From Parvimonas sp. oral taxon 110 str. F0139 (GTDB taxonomy: Bacteria > Bacillota > Clostridia > Tissierellales > Peptoniphilaceae): a DNA stretch of 64,000 nucleotides. The stretch lies in NCBI RefSeq assembly GCF_000214475.1, contig NZ_AFII01000002.1, positions 248,001 through 312,000 on the forward strand, in the 5' to 3' direction. Under the pieces are notes generated by a model that saw nothing but the letters and a program-made list of their open reading frames with translations, had not been told where the DNA came from and made no database searches. The position numbers and the translations under genes are program-made. Below, one piece after another: positions 1 to 9,462 of this stretch. Each line of letters opens with the position of its first letter. Position 1 is the stretch's first letter.

Positions 1-1168
1 GTAAGCTAACTTGAATATTTGATAAGTTTCCAAGAGTTGAACCACCAACTTTATCGGATCTATTTGCAAAGAATTGTGTTGGAACTTTTACTTTTTTACA
101 AATTTCTAAAAATACTGCTCTACTGAAAGCGTCTGTTGTATATTTTTGGTTTGCAGCTTCTTTTATAACGATACCTTTGTTCATAAAAGTTCTATTTGTT
201 GGATCATAAAGTTCAGGATGATTTGGATGAACAGCATGAGCATTATCACAACTTACTAAGAAAGATTTTGCCACTGCTTGATGATATTCATCAGTTCCAA
301 ATTCAAGAGAAGCATTAATTCTCTTTAGAGCATCTTTCATAAATGTTGACATTGCACCTTGTTTTGTGTTTGAGCCAACTTCTTCATTATCAAAAACTGC
401 ACAAACATTTATTGCTTTTGGATTTTTTGCTTCTAAAAATGCTTTCATTGATGTAAATGCACATTGTAAGTCATCAAGTTTAGGTGTTGAAACAAATTCA
501 TCTTTATATCCCCAAATACATTGTCTTTGACGATTTACTAAGAATAAATCTTTTGCAACAACATCTTGAACTTTGACACCCAATTCATCCGCAACCATTT
601 TATCAAAATCACCTTTTTTCAATTCTCCAGCAGAAAATAAAGGTAATAAATCAATTTGCTTATTGTAAGCATATCCATTGTTTATTTCTCTGTTTAAATG
701 GATTGCAACATTTGGTATCATTAAAATATCTTTATCAATATAGAATAATTTATTTACAATTTTTCCTTTTTCTCTAACCAAAACTCTACCAGCTAGACTT
801 AAAGGTCTATCAAACCAAGTTGAGTCAATCATTCCACCATAACCTTCAACATTTAATTTTAAATGTTCTCCTGGTGCATCCATTTCTGGAACTGCTTTTA
901 CTTTATATGTTGGAGAATCACTGTGAGCAGCAGTTATTTGGAAATGATAGTCACTAAGTTCTTTTCCTACTTGAAAAGCTAATATACTTGAATTATTTCT
1001 TGTAGTGTAATAATTTCCACCTTTTTTGATATTCCATTTTTCATTTTCTGGTAAAAATGTATATCCAGCTTTATCAAAATATTTTTTCATTGTATCAACA
1101 GTATGAAACATACTTTTACTTGAATCAATAAAAGTTAATAATTCTTTTGAAATTTTAATATCATTCAT
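1..1168 (-). CDS. M18 family aminopeptidase (3' end outside window)
   Basis: Probable cytosolic zinc aminopeptidase of family M18, which removes N-terminal residues (often acidic) from peptides. The start ATG at 1168 follows an AGGAGGT site by a normal distance, and 389 codons are visible before the left edge cuts the gene. Seen in the protein: AAHSDSP near residue 80 (first metal-ligand His), DDLQCA (bridging Asp), DNEEVGS (catalytic and metal Glu) and a later CDNAHA segment; these are the M18 pattern. The last His ligand would lie beyond the window. No signal peptide. A terminator separates it from the permease upstream, so it is probably transcribed alone. Confidence 0.9.
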   Translation of the reverse strand, partial: MNDIKISKELLTFIDSSKSMFHTVDTMKKYFDKAGYTFLPENEKWNIKKGGNYYTTRNNSSILAFQVGKELSDYHFQITAAHSDSPTYKVKAVPEMDAPGEHLKLNVEGYGGMIDSTWFDRPLSLAGRVLVREKGKIVNKLFYIDKDILMIPNVAIHLNREINNGYAYNKQIDLLPLFSAGELKKGDFDKMVADELGVKVQDVVAKDLFLVNRQRQCIWGYKDEFVSTPKLDDLQCAFTSMKAFLEAKNPKAINVCAVFDNEEVGSNTKQGAMSTFMKDALKRINASLEFGTDEYHQAVAKSFLVSCDNAHAVHPNHPELYDPTNRTFMNKGIVIKEAANQKYTTDAFSRAVFLEICKKVKVPTQFFANRSDKVGGSTLGNLSNIQVSL

Positions 1169-1243
1169 ATCAATACCTCCTATTAAAATTTAATTTACCC
1201 TATTTAAATGTTTTAAAATCAGTAAATATATTTTAAAGAAAAT

Positions 1244-1263
1244 AAAGGAACCAAAGTTCCTTT
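1244..1263 (-). terminator. Rho-independent terminator of the APC permease
   Basis: An 8-bp perfect stem (1244-1251 with 1256-1263) with a CAAA loop, followed on the minus strand by a T-rich tract. It lies 20 bp after the permease stop codon. Confidence 0.8.
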
Positions 1264-1282
1264 ATTCCTTTATTATCTAAAT

Positions 1283-2713
1283 TTATTTATTGTCTTCTCT
1301 TTTTCTAAGAACTGGTAAGATTAAACCTAAAGCAACTAAAACTGCAGGAGTTATAATCTTTAATACCATTTCAAAGCTGTCTTTTGAGTACATTCCAAGT
1401 AAACAACAAGCTAATGTTACTAAGAAACACCAAGCACCAAAGAATAATCCAACTCCTCTGTTTTTAACAAATCTATAATGTCTGTCAAGTTCTTCTTTAC
1501 CATATCTAAGAGCAAAGTAAGCAACGAATACCCACATATATCTCATTGGCATTACTACACCGTTTAGACGAGTAAGTTGTCTAAGAACTGTAGTTGCTCC
1601 TGGAACAAATGATTGAGCTAATATAATTGCTCCACCAAGGATAGCAACTAATGCAATACCATTTACATAAGCACCTTTTTCGTTCTTCTTTAACAATCTT
1701 GTTGGGATGTATTGACTTGCATTAGGGTCTTCTAATAACATTCTTAAAGGAGCATCGATACTTATTAATAATGTTGAGAATTGTCCAACAGTATTAGCCG
1801 CTGAATAAATGATTAATAATAAATCACCAACACCATAGTATTGTCCTAATTTTTGGAATGCCCAATAAGCACCATTTGCTGCATAAGAGTCAAACGCTTC
1901 TTTACTTGCATTAATTTCGTTGATATCAAACATAAGTCCCATTGCAACAGTACCAAAGATAGCACTAATAACAACCATTAAAGTTGCAAACATCATTGCT
2001 TTAGGGAATTCTTTTGCAGAATCTCCTTCAATTTTGTTTACATATGGTGAAATCTTTTCAATACCACCAACAGCAAATACTAAAATTGATAAACTACTTA
2101 AATAGTTCAAGTCAATCTTAGGGAATAAGTTATTCCAAGCGAAGTTCAATTTTAAATATCCACCATTTGGATTAATTACAGGTGCCGCATACATCATAAG
2201 AATAAATAAAATACCTAAAACAAACATACTTGAACCTGCAAGTGTTGCTAATCTCTTAATAGGACTTAAACCTCTTGTTGCTAAATAACAGAATAATAGC
2301 AATACACCAAATGTAGCTAATTGAACATAGATTGTAGGAATACTATCATATGCTTTAGCATCTCTAAAAATCATAAAACTTAAAGCTTTAAGACCACCTG
2401 AACCTTTACCAGCAATATAAGTAATATGTACTGCCCAGTAAGTCCAACCTGCATAGTAAGCCAATTTAGAGTTAGTAGTTTCTTGAATCCAAGAAGTTAC
2501 TCCACCACCTAAATCTTTAAATGTAGAACCTAGTTCTCCAACCATAAGTGCATACGGAACAAAATACAATGCAAACATTAGTATCCAAGAAAATATAACT
2601 TGTGTACCATGAAAGTAGATATATCCGTTTAAAACATTTCCAAATCCCCAAAGTGTTGAGAAACACATAAATACAAGGGACTGCCAACTAATTTTCTTTT
2701 CGGAACCTTCCAT
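1283..2713 (-). CDS. APC superfamily amino acid permease
   Basis: Integral membrane amino acid transporter or antiporter of the amino acid-polyamine-organocation superfamily, 476 residues with about twelve hydrophobic segments. It starts at the ATG at 2713, five bases after GGAGG. The N-terminal TM1 region carries the glycine-rich stretch typical of the fold (LWGFGNVLNG), and the 476-residue length is normal for the family. It most resembles the glutamate/GABA-antiporter-like branch, but the substrate cannot be read from the sequence. It has its own strong promoter and terminator and so is monocistronic. Its neighbours (peptidase, polyamine uptake) fit an amino-acid-fermenting life. Confidence 0.8.
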   Translation of the reverse strand: MEGSEKKISWQSLVFMCFSTLWGFGNVLNGYIYFHGTQVIFSWILMFALYFVPYALMVGELGSTFKDLGGGVTSWIQETTNSKLAYYAGWTYWAVHITYIAGKGSGGLKALSFMIFRDAKAYDSIPTIYVQLATFGVLLLFCYLATRGLSPIKRLATLAGSSMFVLGILFILMMYAAPVINPNGGYLKLNFAWNNLFPKIDLNYLSSLSILVFAVGGIEKISPYVNKIEGDSAKEFPKAMMFATLMVVISAIFGTVAMGLMFDINEINASKEAFDSYAANGAYWAFQKLGQYYGVGDLLLIIYSAANTVGQFSTLLISIDAPLRMLLEDPNASQYIPTRLLKKNEKGAYVNGIALVAILGGAIILAQSFVPGATTVLRQLTRLNGVVMPMRYMWVFVAYFALRYGKEELDRHYRFVKNRGVGLFFGAWCFLVTLACCLLGMYSKDSFEMVLKIITPAVLVALGLILPVLRKREDNK

Positions 2714-2759
2714 CCTGTCCTCCTAAAATATAAATTCTAAGCTATTTTCAGCCACACAC

Positions 2760-2788
2760 AGTATACCAAAAATATTACTTCTTGTCAA
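2760..2788 (-). promoter_or_regulatory. Sigma-A-type promoter of the APC permease
   Basis: On the minus strand TTGACA (2783-2788), a 17-bp spacer and TATACT (2760-2765), about 45 bp upstream of the start codon. Both hexamers are near consensus. Confidence 0.8.
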
Positions 2789-2880
2789 AGGTATTTGTAA
2801 TAGGATAACGTTTTGTTTTTGTTATAAAAATATTATCACTTCACCCTATCGTTTCTGTAACTCACAATTTAGCAAAAGAT

Positions 2881-2904
2881 AAAAGACACCAAATGGTGTC
2901 TTTT
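2881..2904 (-). terminator. Terminator of the potBCD operon
   Basis: A 10-bp stem (2881-2890 with 2895-2904) closing a 4-base loop, 18 bp beyond the potD stop codon, with A/T-rich flanks on both sides. Confidence 0.75.
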
Positions 2905-2922
2905 GATTTTAAATTTATTTAT

Positions 2923-4011
2923 TTATTTTGCTTTTATTTCTGTCCAAGCATCTTGTAATTTTTCGTTTGATTCTCCTAAGTCTTTTAGTACATAACCTTT
3001 TTCAAATACTTCTTTTTTAGGAAATACTATATCGCTATTTTTTAAGTTTTCATCCATAAGCTCTCTAGCTCCGTCAATTGGTGAGCCATATTTTACAAAG
3101 TTACAATTTCTTGCAGAAATTTCCGGTCTTGACATAAAATCAATAAACTTTGCTGCTAACTCTTTATTTTCTGAAACTTTAGGGATTACCCAGTTATCAA
3201 AGATAAAGATTGCCCCTTCTTTTGGAAAAACAAATTCTACATTTTTATTTTCATCTTTTGCAAGTAAGGCTTCTCCACCCCAAATACAAGTAAGTTTTGA
3301 ATCTCCATTTATTAAGTTATCTTTTGCTTGATCATCACCAACATAATTTTTAACTATTTTCTTTTGAGCAATTAAAGAGTTTTTGGCTTTTTCAATATCT
3401 TCAACTTTTGTTGAGTTTGGATCTAATCCTTCTTTAATCATCGCTATTGCCATTGTAAATCTACTTCCGTCTAACATTACAACTTCACCTTTATTTTTTT
3501 CGCTCCAAAGGTCAGCCCAACTGTCAACTTTTTCTTGTTTTGACTTATCATAAGCAATTCCGATATTTCCTATTGTATATGGAACAGAATATTCACTCGT
3601 AGGGTCAAAAACTAAGTTTCTATATTCTTTTTTAACTTTATCCATATTTGGAATTTTACTTTTATCTAATTTTTCCAACATATTTTCTTTAATCATAGTA
3701 TCTACCATATAGTCACTTGCTACGATTACATCATATTTTTCTGCACCACTTTTTAATTTAGTATAATATTCTTCATTTTCTTCAAAAAAAGTATAATTTA
3801 CTTTACAATTATATTCTTTTTCAAATTCCTTGATTGTTTCAGGATCTATGAAAAGATCAGTATTAGTTACATTTAAAACTTTTTTCTCTGTACTTTCTTC
3901 TGTCTTTTCTTCTTTTTTATCTTCTTTCTTTTCGCTTTTTCCACAAGCTGTAAATGATATAGCCGTAGCAAAAACTAATAATAATGCTAATATGCTTTTA
4001 AATTTTTTCAT
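2923..4011 (-). CDS. potD: Spermidine/putrescine ABC transporter, substrate-binding lipoprotein
   Basis: Extracellular polyamine-binding protein of the PotABCD importer, anchored to the membrane as a lipoprotein. The N-terminus has a hydrophobic signal ending in FTAC with the lipidated Cys at residue 23, then a charged Lys/Glu linker, then a type-II binding-protein fold (362 residues, usual for PotD). The segment YDVIVASDYMVDTMIKE and the GSPIDGARE region near the C-terminus match PotD/PotF proteins. The start at 4011 follows GAGGAG and overlaps the end of potC by 14 bp, showing translational coupling. It is the last gene before a terminator. Whether spermidine or putrescine is preferred cannot be told. 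Confidence 0.9.
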   Translation of the reverse strand: MKKFKSILALLLVFATAISFTACGKSEKKEDKKEEKTEESTEKKVLNVTNTDLFIDPETIKEFEKEYNCKVNYTFFEENEEYYTKLKSGAEKYDVIVASDYMVDTMIKENMLEKLDKSKIPNMDKVKKEYRNLVFDPTSEYSVPYTIGNIGIAYDKSKQEKVDSWADLWSEKNKGEVVMLDGSRFTMAIAMIKEGLDPNSTKVEDIEKAKNSLIAQKKIVKNYVGDDQAKDNLINGDSKLTCIWGGEALLAKDENKNVEFVFPKEGAIFIFDNWVIPKVSENKELAAKFIDFMSRPEISARNCNFVKYGSPIDGARELMDENLKNSDIVFPKKEVFEKGYVLKDLGESNEKLQDAWTEIKAK

Positions 4012-4786
4012 TTTTTACTCCTCTATTTTTAAATACATAAGTTATTGTTGATATAATAATTATTATTGCAAAAAGCAATGTTGATAATGCATTTATTTTA
4101 GGACTAATTCCCCTCTTAGTCATCGAATAGATTTTAACCGAAAGTGTTGCAACTCCATTCCCTGAAGTAAAATAGCTAACAGTAAAATCATCTAAGGACA
4201 TAGTTATACAAACTAATGCTCCAATGATTATATTAGGTATTAATTGTGGTAAAACAATTCTTTTAAACACTTGAAACTGTCTTGCTCCTAAATCCATTCC
4301 TGCATCATAAAGACTCTTATCAAAAGTCAGTAATTTTGGTAAAATCGCAAAGACTACAAATGGAACATTAAATATTATATGAGCTAAAATTATAGTAAAA
4401 TATCCAAAATTAAGTTGGAAAAATACATATAAAATTATCATTCCAATTGCAATTACAATGTCAGGTAGAATAAGTGGAAGATATGTTACATTTGTAAAAT
4501 AAGTTCTTAGCTTTGGATTAAAAGCTCTGTATATAGACCAAGCTCCGATAGTTCCAATTATAAGTGCAAAAATAGTTGCAATTGCCGTTATTACAAGCGT
4601 TTGAAAAAAAACTCTTATAACGGATTCATCCTTAAAAAGTTCTACATACCATTTCAAACTAAAACCTGTAAAATCCTTATTATATCTGGATTCATTAAAC
4701 GAAAAAACCATCATAAATATAATTGGCATATATAAAAATATATAACACAAAGCAAGATATATTTTCCCAGTATATTTTTTTACCAT
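3998..4786 (-). CDS. potC: Spermidine/putrescine ABC transporter permease PotC
   Basis: Inner-membrane permease subunit of the polyamine importer, 262 residues with six hydrophobic segments. The EAA-type loop that contacts the ATPase is visible as DLGARQFQVFKRIVLPQLIPN in pieces (key residues D, G, A, F and the final LP). The start ATG at 4786 overlaps the potB stop by 7 bp, and the 3' end overlaps potD, so potB, potC and potD are tightly coupled. PotC pairs with PotB to form the channel. The ATPase PotA that should energise both is not encoded here. Confidence 0.92.
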   Translation of the reverse strand: MVKKYTGKIYLALCYIFLYMPIIFMMVFSFNESRYNKDFTGFSLKWYVELFKDESVIRVFFQTLVITAIATIFALIIGTIGAWSIYRAFNPKLRTYFTNVTYLPLILPDIVIAIGMIILYVFFQLNFGYFTIILAHIIFNVPFVVFAILPKLLTFDKSLYDAGMDLGARQFQVFKRIVLPQLIPNIIIGALVCITMSLDDFTVSYFTSGNGVATLSVKIYSMTKRGISPKINALSTLLFAIIIIISTITYVFKNRGVKNEKI

Positions 4787-5637
4787 ATCTTCAATCCTTC
4801 TGTAAATTCATTATCTGATTTTTTTACAAATATTCTAAAAATCATAAGACTTACAAAAATTATAAGAATCATAATTAGAGAAATACTTGAGCCTGTTTCC
4901 CAGTTTCTGGCCTGTAAGAACTCCCTTTGAATTAAATTTCCTACTAGCATATTTTGACTTCCACCAAGTAAGTCTGATATTATAAAAGTTGTTACAGAAG
5001 GCATAAAGACCATAATGCAACCAGAAATTACTCCCTTAAAACTTAGTGGAAAAATAACTCTCAAAAATAAATCTTTTCCCCTAGCTCCCAAATCTCTTGC
5101 ACATTCTATATATTCTTTATCGATATTAATAAGTGCGGTATAAATTGGAAGTACCATAAAAGGTAAAAAATTATAAATCATTCCTATAATAATTGCAAAA
5201 TTATTGTTTAAAAACTTTATAGGACTATCTATAATTCCGATATTTATAAGCATTTGATTTATAATTCCCTGTTCTCTAAAAATACTCATCCAGGAGTATG
5301 TTCTAAGCAAAAAGTTAGTCCATAAAGGCATAATAAATAGTAAAACTAAAATATTTCTCCTCTTTTGAGACTTAATCCTACTTAGAAGAAGTCCTGCAGG
5401 GTAGCCCAAAATTAGACATAAAAAAGTTGAAATCAAGGATAATTTTAAAGATACTAAAATTATTTTCACATAAGTTGGTGTGAAAAACTTTTTGTAATTA
5501 TCCAAAGTGAAAACAAAACTTTCATCTTTTACTTTAAAAGAATAATAAATTATAAAAAACAAAGGCACTATCGTAAAAATAATCGTCCATAATAAGTATG
5601 GCATAGCCCTTATTCTATATAAATGTTTTCGTAACAT
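4780..5637 (-). CDS. potB: Spermidine/putrescine ABC transporter permease PotB
   Basis: First gene of the operon: the partner permease to PotC, 285 residues with six membrane segments and an EAA loop (CARDLGARGKDLFLRVIFP, showing D-G-A and the trailing FP). I place the start at the ATG at 5637, because GGAGG lies directly before it; an in-frame ATG six codons upstream has no ribosome site and would sit in it. A promoter lies about 35 bp upstream. In most Firmicutes potA precedes potB; here potB is the first gene and the upstream neighbour is divergent. Confidence 0.9.
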   Translation of the reverse strand: MLRKHLYRIRAMPYLLWTIIFTIVPLFFIIYYSFKVKDESFVFTLDNYKKFFTPTYVKIILVSLKLSLISTFLCLILGYPAGLLLSRIKSQKRRNILVLLFIMPLWTNFLLRTYSWMSIFREQGIINQMLINIGIIDSPIKFLNNNFAIIIGMIYNFLPFMVLPIYTALINIDKEYIECARDLGARGKDLFLRVIFPLSFKGVISGCIMVFMPSVTTFIISDLLGGSQNMLVGNLIQREFLQARNWETGSSISLIMILIIFVSLMIFRIFVKKSDNEFTEGLKIW

Positions 5638-5670
5638 AAATCCTCCATAAAACAAATAAATCCAATTATT

Positions 5671-5699
5671 ATTTTATCATTAAAATTGATATTAGACAA
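5671..5699 (-). promoter_or_regulatory. Promoter of potBCD
   Basis: On the minus strand TTGTCT (5694-5699), a 17-bp spacer and TAAAAT (5671-5676). It is back-to-back with the gpmA promoter, with only 8 bp between the two -35 boxes. Confidence 0.65.
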
Positions 5700-5707
5700 G
5701 TTTTTTC

Positions 5708-5736
5708 TTGTAAAGTTTCGTTTTTTATAATATAAT
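5708..5736 (+). promoter_or_regulatory. Promoter of gpmA
   Basis: TTGTAA (5708-5713), a 17-bp spacer and a perfect TATAAT (5731-5736), 33 bp before the gpmA start. Confidence 0.75.
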
Positions 5737-5768
5737 TAGTATAAGAAAAATTTAAGGAGTTTTTGAAA

Positions 5769-6512
5769 ATGAAATTAGTTTTAATTAGACATGGAGAAAG
5801 TGAATGGAATAAGTTGAATTTATTTACTGGCTGGACGGATGTAGGCCTTTCAGAAAAAGGAATTATCGAAGCTAATGAAGCAGGTTTTTCTCTAAAAGAA
5901 AATGAATACGACTTTGATGTATGCTACTGCTCTTATCTAAAAAGAGCAATTAACACTTTAAATATTGTTTTAGAAAGAATGGACAGACAGTGGTTGCCTG
6001 TTATAAAAACTTGGAAATTAAATGAAAGACATTATGGGGCATTACAAGGTTTAAATAAGGCTGAAACTGCTGAAAAATATGGAGAAGAACAAGTAAAACT
6101 TTGGAGAAGATCTTTTGATGTTCCACCTCCTGCACTTGACAAAGATGACGAAAGATGTCCTCATAATCAAGAACCTTACAGAAATGTTAATAAAAGTGAA
6201 TTGCCTTACAATGAAAGTTTAAAAAATACTATTGAGAGAGTTATTCCTTATTACGAAGAAGTTATAAAAAAGGATATGTTAGATGGTAAAAGAGTCTTAA
6301 TAGCTGCCCATGGAAACTCATTAAGAGCATTGGTTAAATATTTAGATAATTTAACAGATGAAGAAATTATTTCTGTAAATATTCCTACAGGAATTCCTTT
6401 AGTTTACGAATTTGATGACAATTTTAGAGTTATAGATAAATATTACTTAGGAAATCAAGATGAAATAAATGCAAAAATAAATTCTGTTGCAAATCAAGCG
6501 AAGAAAAAGTAA
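5769..6512 (+). CDS. gpmA: 2,3-bisphosphoglycerate-dependent phosphoglycerate mutase
   Basis: Glycolytic enzyme that interconverts 3- and 2-phosphoglycerate through a phosphohistidine. The protein has 247 residues, the normal size for dPGM. Seen: [10 protein letters not shown] near the N-terminus (phosphorylated His), [20 protein letters not shown], and [10 protein letters not shown] with the second catalytic His near residue 184. The start is the ATG at 5769, nine bases after AAGGAG; an in-frame TTG six bases upstream is too close to the ribosome site. Monocistronic, with its own promoter and a shared bidirectional terminator. Confidence 0.95.
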   Translation: MKLVLIRHGESEWNKLNLFTGWTDVGLSEKGIIEANEAGFSLKENEYDFDVCYCSYLKRAINTLNIVLERMDRQWLPVIKTWKLNERHYGALQGLNKAETAEKYGEEQVKLWRRSFDVPPPALDKDDERCPHNQEPYRNVNKSELPYNESLKNTIERVIPYYEEVIKKDMLDGKRVLIAAHGNSLRALVKYLDNLTDEEIISVNIPTGIPLVYEFDDNFRVIDKYYLGNQDEINAKINSVANQAKKK

Positions 6513-6525
6513 ATTTTTTCAAGAA

Positions 6526-6557
6526 AAAAGGTTGAGGAGTAAAATCCTCAACCTTTT
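6526..6557. terminator. Bidirectional terminator between gpmA and brnQ
   Basis: A 13-bp perfect stem (6526-6538 with 6545-6557) and a 6-base loop, with A-rich sequence on the left and T-rich on the right, between two convergent genes. Confidence 0.85.
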
Positions 6558-6570
6558 CTTTTTCTTATTC

Positions 6571-7989
6571 TTATTCTTTATCTTTTAATTCGTCATAATA
6601 GTTTTTGATTGCTTTTCTTATAACTTCTGACTTAGGTTCATCAATCTTTTCAGATATATAATAAAGCATTCCAACATCTTCATCATATAAAGTTATTCTA
6701 GCATTTAATACTTTAGGAACATCAATATGATCTCCTGTATTCTTTTCAAATAATGCAACAATAGCAAAAACTATTGCAGACGGAATCAAATAACCAAAAC
6801 TTAAGGAACTAAGTGGTAATAATTTTATAAATTCTAAAATTCCATATGTGTCATTTAATACAGTCATAAATCCAATAATTATTGCAACTATAGCAGAATA
6901 TTTTATAGCTCTATTACAAGAAATTTTATTTCTAATTACACTTGTCAAAATTAAAATTATTATTGGAGGATACAAAGTAAATAAAAGTGGAACTGCCAAT
7001 TTTATTATTGCATCTACTCCAAGACAAGAGAAAACAAAACTTGCAAAACAAACAATTATGACCCAAATTTTATATGGAATCTTAGGAATTAACTCTGAAA
7101 AATACTCCGCAACTCCACCTGTAAGAGCAACTGAAGTTGTAAGGCAAGCCAAAATAACTATAACAGAAAGCATTAAAACTCCAGATCTACCGAATAATAA
7201 ATTAGTAAAGTTTAGTAAAATAGCTGTTCCGTTCTTTGCTCCTTCTACATTAAGTTTTGAACTTGCTCCCAAGAAACAAAGTCCTCCATAAACAATACTT
7301 AAACATATAAAAGCTATGATTGATGAAGATAGGATTACCTTTTTTTCTCTTTCTTTTTTAATCTTATAGAAAATCAAAGCATTTACTATAACAGCATTAA
7401 AAAGTCCAGCTCCAAGTCCATCTAAAGTTTGAAAACCATTTATAAAAGAGTCATACATCACTTGTTGTAAATTTTCACCTGGTAGAATTTCTCCAACTGG
7501 AGAAATAATTCCTGTTATAATCATAATAATTAAAAATACAAGTAAAGTAGGAGTTAAATATCTACCTATAAAATCAACTATTTTTTCAGATTTAATACAA
7601 ATTAAATATGTAACAATAAAAAATACTGCAGTTGTTATAACTAAGTTTTTAAATCCAAAATTAGCAACTCCTAAATTATAAGTAATCGCACCAGTTCTTG
7701 GTATTGCAACTAAAGGTCCTATACACAAAGAGATACAAACTAAGATTATTGTCCCCAAATATTTTCCCAAAGGTTTTACAAATTCTGTTATACCTCCACA
7801 ACAAAAAACAGTATATAGTGATATCATTGCCAAAAGCCCATCAGCCGCCATATATAGAATAAATGCTATAGGCCAATATGAACCTGAATTATAACCTAAA
7901 AATGTTGGAAATATCAGGTTTCCGGCACCGAAGAACATTGCAAATAAGCTAAAGCCTATTACAAATATTATTCTAATTTCTTTTTTCAT
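6571..7989 (-). CDS. brnQ: BrnQ branched-chain amino acid carrier with C-terminal ribbon-helix-helix-like tail
   Basis: Cation-coupled uptake carrier for leucine, isoleucine and valine (LIVCS family). Family marks: FGAGNLIFP near the N-terminus and the LVAIPRTGAITYN segment, with about twelve membrane helices. I start at the ATG at 7989, preceded by GGAGGG; the longer open frame upstream (to 8184) has no ribosome site and is not protein-like. The protein has 472 residues, against about 440 in typical BrnQ. The extra C-terminus (residues about 424-472) is soluble and looks like a CopG/Arc-type ribbon-helix-helix: a short strand RITLY, a helix, a turn DEPK, then SEVIRKAIKNYYDELK. The tail is in frame, with no break, so it is not an artefact of a shift. 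Confidence 0.88.
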   Translation of the reverse strand: MKKEIRIIFVIGFSLFAMFFGAGNLIFPTFLGYNSGSYWPIAFILYMAADGLLAMISLYTVFCCGGITEFVKPLGKYLGTIILVCISLCIGPLVAIPRTGAITYNLGVANFGFKNLVITTAVFFIVTYLICIKSEKIVDFIGRYLTPTLLVFLIIMIITGIISPVGEILPGENLQQVMYDSFINGFQTLDGLGAGLFNAVIVNALIFYKIKKEREKKVILSSSIIAFICLSIVYGGLCFLGASSKLNVEGAKNGTAILLNFTNLLFGRSGVLMLSVIVILACLTTSVALTGGVAEYFSELIPKIPYKIWVIIVCFASFVFSCLGVDAIIKLAVPLLFTLYPPIIILILTSVIRNKISCNRAIKYSAIVAIIIGFMTVLNDTYGILEFIKLLPLSSLSFGYLIPSAIVFAIVALFEKNTGDHIDVPKVLNARITLYDEDVGMLYYISEKIDEPKSEVIRKAIKNYYDELKDKE

Positions 7990-8212
7990 AATCCCTCCTA
8001 AAATAAAAACGATTTCTTTAGATATATTAACACAAAAACTAAAAACTTGCAAGGCAAGGTAACTTAAAAAATCATCTTTATATTTTCTAATTTTTTTGAT
8101 AATTTGAAGTATATAAAACTGAAAACAAATAAAGTTTATTGTATAATTATTCTTTTTAAAAATAAATATCCACAATAATTTCATATTTCAAATTCTTTTG
8201 AACAACAAAAAA

Positions 8213-8230
8213 GGGAACCATACAGTTCCC
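8213..8230 (-). terminator. Terminator of the str operon
   Basis: A 6-bp GC-rich stem (GGGAAC 8213-8218 with GTTCCC 8225-8230), followed on the minus strand by a T6 tract. It lies just beyond the tuf stop codon. Confidence 0.75.
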
Positions 8231-8248
8231 CTTTAAATATTCAGATTA

Positions 8249-9442
8249 TTATCCTAAAATCTTAGTAACAACTCCTGAACCTACTGTTCTTCCGCCTTCT
8301 CTGATGGCAAATCTTAAACCTTCATCAATAGCGATTGGAGTGATTAATTCGATTATAAATTTAGCGTTATCTCCAGGCATAACCATTTCAACGCCGTCTT
8401 CTAATTGGATATTACCAGTTACGTCAGTTGTTCTGAAGTAGAATTGTGGTCTATATCCTGAGAAGAATGGAGTATGTCTTCCACCTTCTTCTTTAGTTAA
8501 TACGTAAACTTCTGATTCGAATTTAGTATGTGGATTAATTGTTCCTGGTTTTGCAAGAACTTGTCCTCTTTGGATTTCGTTTCTTTGAACACCTCTTAAT
8601 AGAAGACCAATGTTATCTCCAGCAGCAGCTTCGTCTAACATCTTCTTGAACATTTCAACACCAGTTACAACAACTGTTCTCCTTTCAGTTGTTAAACCTA
8701 CTAATTCAACGTTATCTTGAACTTTTACTTTACCTTTTTCTACTCTACCTGTAGCAACAGTACCTCTACCAGTGATTGAGAATACGTCTTCAACTGGCAT
8801 TAAGAATGGGTTATCAACATCTCTAACTGGTTCTGGAATATAATCATCAACTGCTTCCATTAATTTAACAATTTTATCTCCCCATTCTCCATCTGGTTCT
8901 TCAAGTGCTTTTAATGCTGAACCAACTACGATTGGAGTGCTATCTCCATCATATTCGTATTCATTTAATAATTCTCTAACTTCCATTTCAACAAGTTCGA
9001 TTAATTCTGGGTCATCAACTTGGTCTTCTTTGTTTAAGAATACAGCAATTTTAGGAACGCCTACTTGTCTTGCAAGTAAGATATGTTCTCTTGTTTGTGG
9101 CATTGGACCATCAGCAGCACTTACTACTAAGATAGCACCGTCCATTTGTGCAGCACCTGTAATCATGTTCTTAACATAGTCGGCGTGTCCCGGACAGTCA
9201 ACGTGTGCATAGTGTCTTTTTGCAGTTTCGTATTCAACGTGAGAAGTTGAAATTGTGATTCCTCTTTCTCTTTCTTCTGGAGCCTTGTCGATATTTGCAT
9301 AATCAACGAATTCACCAGTACCAAATCTTTTGTTTAATACTAAAGTGATAGCTGCAGTTAAAGTAGTTTTACCATGGTCAACGTGACCAATAGTTCCGAT
9401 ATTAACGTGTGGTTTAGTTCTTTCAAATTTTTGCTTAGCCAT
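8249..9442 (-). CDS. tuf: Elongation factor Tu
   Basis: GTPase that delivers aminoacyl-tRNA to the ribosome. It has 397 residues with all G motifs visible: GHVDHGKT (residues 19-26), the DCPGH motif near 81 and NKED near 136. The C-terminal beta-barrel domains are complete to the usual KILG end. It is the last gene of the str operon, 20 bp after fusA, followed by a terminator. Codon use is strongly restricted, as expected for a highly expressed gene. No second tuf is in the window. Confidence 0.99.
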   Translation of the reverse strand: MAKQKFERTKPHVNIGTIGHVDHGKTTLTAAITLVLNKRFGTGEFVDYANIDKAPEERERGITISTSHVEYETAKRHYAHVDCPGHADYVKNMITGAAQMDGAILVVSAADGPMPQTREHILLARQVGVPKIAVFLNKEDQVDDPELIELVEMEVRELLNEYEYDGDSTPIVVGSALKALEEPDGEWGDKIVKLMEAVDDYIPEPVRDVDNPFLMPVEDVFSITGRGTVATGRVEKGKVKVQDNVELVGLTTERRTVVVTGVEMFKKMLDEAAAGDNIGLLLRGVQRNEIQRGQVLAKPGTINPHTKFESEVYVLTKEEGGRHTPFFSGYRPQFYFRTTDVTGNIQLEDGVEMVMPGDNAKFIIELITPIAIDEGLRFAIREGGRTVGSGVVTKILG

Positions 9443-9462
9443 TTTACTAATGTCCTCCTAAT

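Noticed and set aside
7990..8184. N-terminal extension of the BrnQ reading frame
   Set aside because: No ribosome site, unlike the GGAGGG before 7989, and the added residues do not resemble BrnQ; it is upstream non-coding sequence.
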